This document shows, piece after piece, positions 6,820-10,896 of a stretch of DNA of 10,896 nt. Below the pieces are notes generated by a model. The model had not been told where the DNA came from, made no database searches, and saw only the letters and a list, made by a program, of their open reading frames with translations. Position numbers and translations under genes: made by a program. Position 1 is the first letter of the stretch. Every line of letters starts with the position of its first letter. The DNA lies in NCBI GenBank assembly GCA_025450095.1, contig JANWID010000111.1:1-10896 (forward strand). Reading direction: 5' to 3'. This DNA is from Bacteroidia bacterium (GTDB lineage: Bacteria > Bacteroidota > Bacteroidia > AKYH767-A > OLB10).

Positions 6820-6850
6820 CAAAAATAGTCATAATATATGTAATAAACAA
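6820..6850 (-). promoter_or_regulatory. Bacteroidota-type promoter of the desaturase gene
   Basis: On the minus strand, TTG at 6850-6848 is followed by a 20-bp spacer and TATTTTTG at 6827-6820, a full match to the -33 TTG / -7 TAnnTTTG consensus with the expected spacing. The predicted start of transcription is around 6813, giving a leader of roughly 15-20 nt. It is the best promoter match in the window. Confidence 0.65.
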
Positions 6851-6988
6851 TGATTTCCAAGTGATTGTGGAAATATTTTTGTCAACTGCGTGATTTTAAA
6901 TATATCTCAACTCTCATTACGACGAGTTTAGTCTAATCAGCAAGTCTTTCACTTTAAAAATGATGTGCTAATAGTTCTACAAATTGTT

Positions 6989-7031
6989 AAATCAAATTGG
7001 TTCATAAATAATGTTCGATCCAATTTGATTT
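6989..7031 (-). terminator. Hairpin downstream of the 7059-8717 gene, possible terminator
   Basis: AAATCAAATTGG (6989-7000) and 7020-7031 are perfect 12-bp reverse complements with a 19-nt loop. The hairpin begins 28 bp after the stop codon of the upstream leftward gene and ahead of the desaturase promoter. It is A+T-rich with only a weak T stretch after it on the minus strand. A third AATCAAATT copy at 7052-7060 overlaps the stop codon. Position supports a terminator or 3'-end stabiliser; sequence support is moderate. Confidence 0.45.
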
Positions 7032-7058
7032 TGTGCAGGGACTGAATGTTTAATCAAA

Positions 7059-8717
7059 TTAAATTTTCAACCATTTACCATAATAACTGCACTTGTTGTT
7101 ATTGAATTGAAGAAAATAGTACCCCGTTGGAAGAAACTCAAAATGAAGTTCAGTTGATGTGATTTCTGTTTGGCTAAAGATAAGCCGACCAGTTACATCT
7201 GAAATTATAAGTTCTGAATTCAATAATTCATCAGGAATGTTGATGATTCCGGAAGAAGGATTGGGGAAAACACTGATTTGATTTTGGCCGATGATTGATG
7301 GAATTCCCGAAGAAAAATTGCCATATTTGAAATGAACTAGCCAATAATCTGATGCGCCTTTTCCATTATCTGTTTTCACTGTGGAGGTTCCTGTGGCACC
7401 AGTTCCATATAACATTATTGAACTATCAGCCAATATTATAAAACTGGTTGCTAAATCATCTCCAGGGCCTCCGAACCTTCTATCCCATAATTTGTTCCCA
7501 ACCGAATCTATTTTTATTACCCAATAGTCATAAAGCCCATACCCTGGCTCACTCACATCATAAAGACTATCGCTGTTTGTAGTCCCGGCAATCCAATATC
7601 CACCATCGGGGCTTTTTTCAATCCACTTTCCTTTACTAATATTTGTTCCTCCATATCGTTTATCCCATTGCTTGTTACCTAACGAGTCGATTTTAATAAC
7701 CCAGATATCCATGTTTCCTTTTGGAGCCTCACTGACATCTCCACTTAACTGTGAATAGGTGCTACCACAAATTATTAGTCCATTATCATTTGTAAGTACT
7801 GTATGGTTTGACAAATCAGCAATATCACCACCAAACAATTTATCCCAAATAATATTTCCGGAAGTATCAATTTTTATTACCCAAATATCAATATTTCCAT
7901 TACTTGTATCGGAAACATTTCCACTCAATGAACTTTCAGTGGTTCCAATAATGAAGATATTGTTATCGTTTGATGCTATGACATCAATTAAATTATCATC
8001 ACCATTATATTCATTTAAGATTCCACCATAAACCTTATCCCATATCTTGTTGCCAACGCTATCTAACTTTAAACACCAGATATCATTAATACCAAAATTT
8101 GAAACCGTTTTTTCACCACTAATAGGTGAGTTTGATAGTCCGCAAACAATACAATCAGAGCTTGGCGTTTTCAAAATACGTGGTTTTTCATCTGTCAATG
8201 TACCGCCAAGGGTTTTATCCCATAATAAGTTGCCATTTAAATCTAATTCTCCAACCCAGTAGTCATCGCTATTGTTAAAACTTCGATTTGGCTCTGATTT
8301 ATCACATGCACTATCTGATTTTGACCTACAGCTATATAATAAGTTACTAGTAGCTCCAACATAATTAATTGTTGTATTATCATCCTGTCGATTACCACCA
8401 AAATCACTCTGCCAGATTATATTGAATGCTGTATCAACTTTCAATATCCACAAATCCCATTGACTTAAAAAGGCAGTGTCACACAAAGGTGCTGTCTTGT
8501 CACCACTTAAATTACTCGCAGATTCACCAGCAACAACAAATTCAAAATCTCCAGTCTTAACAATATTCCCTCTTCTTTCACCTAAAGCACCACCAAAAGT
8601 TTTGTCACCAAATAAATAATACGTTTGTGCAAAAGTTGATTGAGAAAATATTAAACAAGTGATAAAAATAATAGTAAATATTTTCAAGTAAATATTCCGT
8701 GTGTTCATGTTTATCAT
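7059..8717 (-). CDS. Secreted seven-repeat (DxWxxKxDxxGNxxWDKxxGG) protein with T9SS type A sorting domain
   Basis: 552 residues, ending in TAA. Signal peptide to about residue 31 (FAQ); Met4 at 8708 is an equally good start. The body has a repeat of the form D(I/Y)W(V)IK(I)D..GN..WDK.(F/Y)GG beginning at residues 88, 152, 212, 277, 337, 397 and 457, mostly 60 residues apart. The last copy (457) is only the first half. A matching second half, GDKTFGG, lies right after the signal peptide (37-43), as expected for a propeller closed by its two ends. The C-terminal sorting domain covers about 478-552: ISVFPNPSSG, LIISDVTGRLIFS, LPTGYYFLQF. Similar proteins are common in Bacteroidota as surface or released proteins of unknown ligand. 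It lies 110 bp downstream of the broken gene 8828-10354, with a hairpin between them. Confidence 0.88.
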   Translation of the reverse strand: MINMNTRNIYLKIFTIIFITCLIFSQSTFAQTYYLFGDKTFGGALGERRGNIVKTGDFEFVVAGESASNLSGDKTAPLCDTAFLSQWDLWILKVDTAFNIIWQSDFGGNRQDDNTTINYVGATSNLLYSCRSKSDSACDKSEPNRSFNNSDDYWVGELDLNGNLLWDKTLGGTLTDEKPRILKTPSSDCIVCGLSNSPISGEKTVSNFGINDIWCLKLDSVGNKIWDKVYGGILNEYNGDDNLIDVIASNDNNIFIIGTTESSLSGNVSDTSNGNIDIWVIKIDTSGNIIWDKLFGGDIADLSNHTVLTNDNGLIICGSTYSQLSGDVSEAPKGNMDIWVIKIDSLGNKQWDKRYGGTNISKGKWIEKSPDGGYWIAGTTNSDSLYDVSEPGYGLYDYWVIKIDSVGNKLWDRRFGGPGDDLATSFIILADSSIMLYGTGATGTSTVKTDNGKGASDYWLVHFKYGNFSSGIPSIIGQNQISVFPNPSSGIINIPDELLNSELIISDVTGRLIFSQTEITSTELHFEFLPTGYYFLQFNNNKCSYYGKWLKI

Positions 8718-8767
8718 AGCTTGTCTTGTTAAATTTATTTCATTTAAATTTAGTAAATAATTACATT

Positions 8768-8811
8768 ACAACAGCCTGAATAAATTACCTAAAAAAACTC
8801 CAGGCTGTCGT
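8768..8811 (-). terminator. Hairpin between the two leftward secreted-protein genes, possible terminator
   Basis: ACAGCCTG (8771-8778) pairs with CAGGCTGT (8801-8808). The stem extends to 8768/8811 with one mismatch, around a 22-nt loop. It begins 16 bp after the TAA at 8828-8830 on the minus strand. The G+C content of the stem stands out in an A+T-rich gap. The T-run lies in the loop rather than after the stem, so intrinsic termination is plausible but not certain. Confidence 0.5.
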
Positions 8812-8827
8812 AAAATGTTTCATTAAA

Positions 8828-9472
8828 TTACTCAAGTAAATTTGCAAACTTATAAATTGATTGTTCGCCATTGTAATAATTTAATCTAATAATATAGATT
8901 CCTTTATGATATTTTATCAATTCCTTATTGAGGGAGTTTGACAAATTTTCAGGAATATTTTGCTTTTCATAAATTATCTTGCCTTGCAAATCAAAAATCT
9001 TAACACTTGAAACATTATTAAATATGAGACTTCCAAATTCTGGATTTTGCATATTGTTACTATGCCTTAAACTTGTGGCAGCACTAATAGGATTTATACT
9101 CTTAGTGAATATATCTGCTGAAAAATCTTTTGCAAGAGTAATAAATAGCCAATCACTTCCATCGCTCCCTGACAACGATAATCCAATATCGTAATCTCCG
9201 TTACTAGGAGAATTTGAAACTTCCATATAAGAAGCTCCGTTGTGAATTTGACCAAAATCATCACAAGAAACCACAATTGGAATAGTTGCATAAATTACAG
9301 ATAACCCACTTCCAGTTGTATTTGTATGCATCCAACCAACATAAATATTGTATGGACTATGATTATCATATGAGACAACGGGTTCAAAATTTTCATATGC
9401 TGAAATATCTGATGGTGAAAAGCCTGTGTTATCGTTATAAACTTGTATTGTGTTTACCCCTACATTCCAAGT
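8828..9472 (-). pseudogene. C-terminal remainder (T9SS-type tail) of the secreted protein interrupted at 9473
   Basis: These 214 codons directly follow the in-frame TAA at 9473-9475 and stay in the same frame as the upstream ORF (9473-10354). Right after the stop the protein reads TWNVGVNTIQVYNDNTG. It then has another repeat of the upstream type: FEPVVSYDNHSPYNIYVGWM, then SVIYATIPI. The end is a C-terminal sorting-like domain with VKIFDLQGKIIYEKQ, a YHKGIYIIRLNYYNG strand pair and a final QSIYKFANLLE. The usual PNP motif at the domain start is not visible. The first ATG after the break is at 9331, deep inside a repeat, and it has no signal peptide. Independent translation would therefore give a cytoplasmic 167-residue fragment. 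The best reading is the severed end of one gene of about 508 codons. Confidence 0.8.
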
Positions 9473-10354
9473 TTAACCACAAATGTAATATCTTGAATTA
9501 TTATCAGTATCCATGAAAACAACCGTCCAATCATCAACTGTTCCCACAGAAGGATTCGGACAAGCAATCCTAGGATATTCATAACCTAATTGAAAAGCAT
9601 TATCATGGAGTATATTAGTTACTCCAGTACCACTTCCACCGGCAATTACAGAAACATCATCAATATCAACATATAATTCACTATTGAGTGTATATGTGAA
9701 TGTTGCCCTATTTGTACCGCCGCCATATAAACAAACGTCTGGATAGTACCCTTCATTACTTGGCGATGAACCAACAGTAACAGGAGTATTGGTAAAATTT
9801 ATTGTTGAGCCTGAATGGTCTCCAGCGATTGCATGCAGCTTACCAGCATTACTATCATCCCAAATCACCATAAAATTATAGGTATCATCCGCGTCAATAT
9901 TTACAGCTGTACCAAAAGACACATTTGCTCTAATATTATACGGACAGCCTCCTTGAAGACTAAAGGTTCCTGCAGAATAATCGAACACATCAATCAGGTA
10001 ATCATTTCCGACAGCATCGTAATATACAACAATTGAATGAATATCACCAAAACCGTCTTTGATTAAACAAACATCTGGGTCAACGGCAGTTGAACAAGAT
10101 AAGGCTAGAATACTCTGCCCTCCGGCATTTATTTGATAACCAAATTCCGAATTGCCATTTCCCTCATCCCAAACACTTACTTCAAATTCATTACCTCCGT
10201 ATAACATGAAATCATTTCCCGTTTTGCGGGAATTAACACCGGCGGTAGACATTGCAATATCAGACTGCGAAGCCGTGTTGAATTGAGCAAAAAGATTTAA
10301 ACCTGTTAATAAACCTAACGCAACAGCGATAAATAAACATTTTAAATGTTTCAT
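9473..10354 (-). CDS. Secreted repeat protein, N-terminal part; truncated by an in-frame TAA
   Basis: 293 residues. Signal peptide at 1-24 (MKHLK, hydrophobic core, LFAQ). The body contains blade-like repeats: DPDVCLIKDGFGDIHSIVVYYD (92-113), DDTYNFMVIWDDSNAGKLHAI (156-176), YYPDVCLYGGGTNRATFTY (203-221) and YPRIACPN..DDWTVVFMDTD (260-284). Each pairs a (D/R)(V/I)(C/A)(L/C) strand with a hydrophobic V.F/W strand and then D..N. The pattern is reminiscent of propeller blades. The ORF ends YYICG-TAA in the middle of a blade, and the same frame continues beyond it to a C-terminal sorting-type domain. As it stands, the product would be exported by Sec but lack its T9SS signal. I expect it to be non-functional, or a sequencing artefact to be hiding an intact gene. 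Confidence 0.75.
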   Translation of the reverse strand: MKHLKCLFIAVALGLLTGLNLFAQFNTASQSDIAMSTAGVNSRKTGNDFMLYGGNEFEVSVWDEGNGNSEFGYQINAGGQSILALSCSTAVDPDVCLIKDGFGDIHSIVVYYDAVGNDYLIDVFDYSAGTFSLQGGCPYNIRANVSFGTAVNIDADDTYNFMVIWDDSNAGKLHAIAGDHSGSTINFTNTPVTVGSSPSNEGYYPDVCLYGGGTNRATFTYTLNSELYVDIDDVSVIAGGSGTGVTNILHDNAFQLGYEYPRIACPNPSVGTVDDWTVVFMDTDNNSRYYICG

Positions 10355-10896
10355 AAAAATTTAGAGTTTAAAGAGTTAATAACAATTATTAAAAAAGTAG
10401 TAATACCTCGAATTTTAATCACATCATCGAAACTGAAACTAAAATAATTACTAGAAATGCACTCTATTGCAAAGAAAAGTCGTGAGACTCTTTGTGAAAA
10501 AATAAATTACTCAATTCAAGGACGTACCAAGGAACACTTAAGTTGCAAAAATATTTTTTCAAATTACTCAAAAATACATAGAAACCCTACGTTTTCAGAA
10601 AGTAAATTATTTTACAGGCAACATTCTTGTGACATTTGGCAGCTTCTTTTATAACCTTTGGTGTTATTCGAGCAGCTTTATTATGTGAATTAAGAATTTT
10701 GCTTTTTGTTATAATATTAATTCAATTCAGAGAATTTTTATAGTCTTTATATATCCCTGAACCTCTATATCATGTCCCCAACGATATATGAAATATTAGA
10801 GTTTTGTAATCCCCCCCCCACCATTTTCCCACCCCAAATCTTTTTCGCATCTTTCCTCATCCAATTCGCACCTTTCGGGTACCCGTTTTCCGTATG
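10355..10896. other. Intergenic stretch without a credible gene; nine-C tract and palindrome at the right end
   Basis: This 542-bp stretch holds only A+T-rich sequence and one 65-codon open frame (10457-10654) that looks non-coding. Near the right edge there is a run of nine C (10811-10819), a C-rich tract after it, and the palindrome CGGGTACCCG (10876-10885). The approximate repeat TTCGCAtCTTTC / TTCGCAcCTTTC (around 10844 and 10865) faintly resembles the region around Bacteroidota -7 elements. A rightward gene may therefore begin just beyond the window. Confidence 0.4.
10546..10553 (-). promoter_or_regulatory. Possible -7 box for the gene starting at 10354
   Basis: The minus strand reads TATTTTTG followed by CAAC, a full match to TAnnTTTG. 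A second full match lies at 10569-10576. Neither has a TTG at the standard spacing, and the leader would be about 190-210 nt, so confidence is low. Confidence 0.25.

Noticed and set aside
9473..9475. Stop-codon reassignment or programmed readthrough at the TAA
   Set aside because: TAA is used as the normal terminator by other genes here (5702, 7059, 8828). No downstream stem-loop or recoding signal could be recognised. A nonsense mutation or sequence error is simpler.
10457..10654. 65-codon plus-strand open frame
   Set aside because: It has no motif, signal peptide or convincing leader, and it overlaps the candidate promoter boxes for the leftward gene.

Overview
The window looks like chromosomal DNA of a member of the Bacteroidota. 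The main reasons are several secreted proteins ending in type IX secretion (T9SS) type A sorting domains, a MuiA/DUF4139-family protein and a PorT-like outer-membrane barrel. A close match to the Bacteroidota -33/-7 promoter (TTG, 20 bp, TAnnTTTG) upstream of the desaturase adds to this. No rRNA, tRNA, transposase, integrase or CRISPR array was recognised. The genus cannot be told from this window.

Layout, left to right. Positions 1-761 (+) hold the C-terminal part of a DUF4139 (MuiA family) protein that is cut by the window edge. Positions 762-1304 hold no credible gene but are rich in structure: an inverted pair of heptamer repeats (799-882) and three consecutive hairpin-forming elements (1014-1170). 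Then come two rightward genes: a predicted outer-membrane beta-barrel (1305-2144) and a secreted T9SS cargo protein (2318-3283). The second is convergent with a leftward T9SS cargo gene built from WDG-type propeller-like repeats (3354-4727).

Positions 4728-5701 form a long non-coding gap. It contains a second copy of a short palindromic motif, a run of short CTCCGTGG-type repeats, and five contiguous units of about 100 bp: three in one orientation, then two in the other (5181-5679). This is the most unusual non-coding object in the window. A membrane fatty acid desaturase follows (5702-6796, -), with a good promoter and a 10-bp tandem repeat between promoter and start codon.

Positions 7059-10354 (-) hold two more secreted, repeat-containing T9SS-type genes. 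The first (7059-8717) is intact. The second (8828-10354) is one reading frame split by a single in-frame TAA at 9473-9475, so its N-terminal product is cut off from the C-terminal sorting domain. The last 540 bases hold no credible gene, only a nine-C tract and a small palindrome.

The genes do not form an obvious pathway. The common theme is the cell envelope: surface or secreted repeat proteins exported by T9SS, an outer-membrane barrel, and lipid desaturation. The leftward T9SS genes (3354-4727, 7059-10354) are visibly richer in A+T than the DUF4139, barrel and desaturase genes, which suggests a patchwork accessory region.
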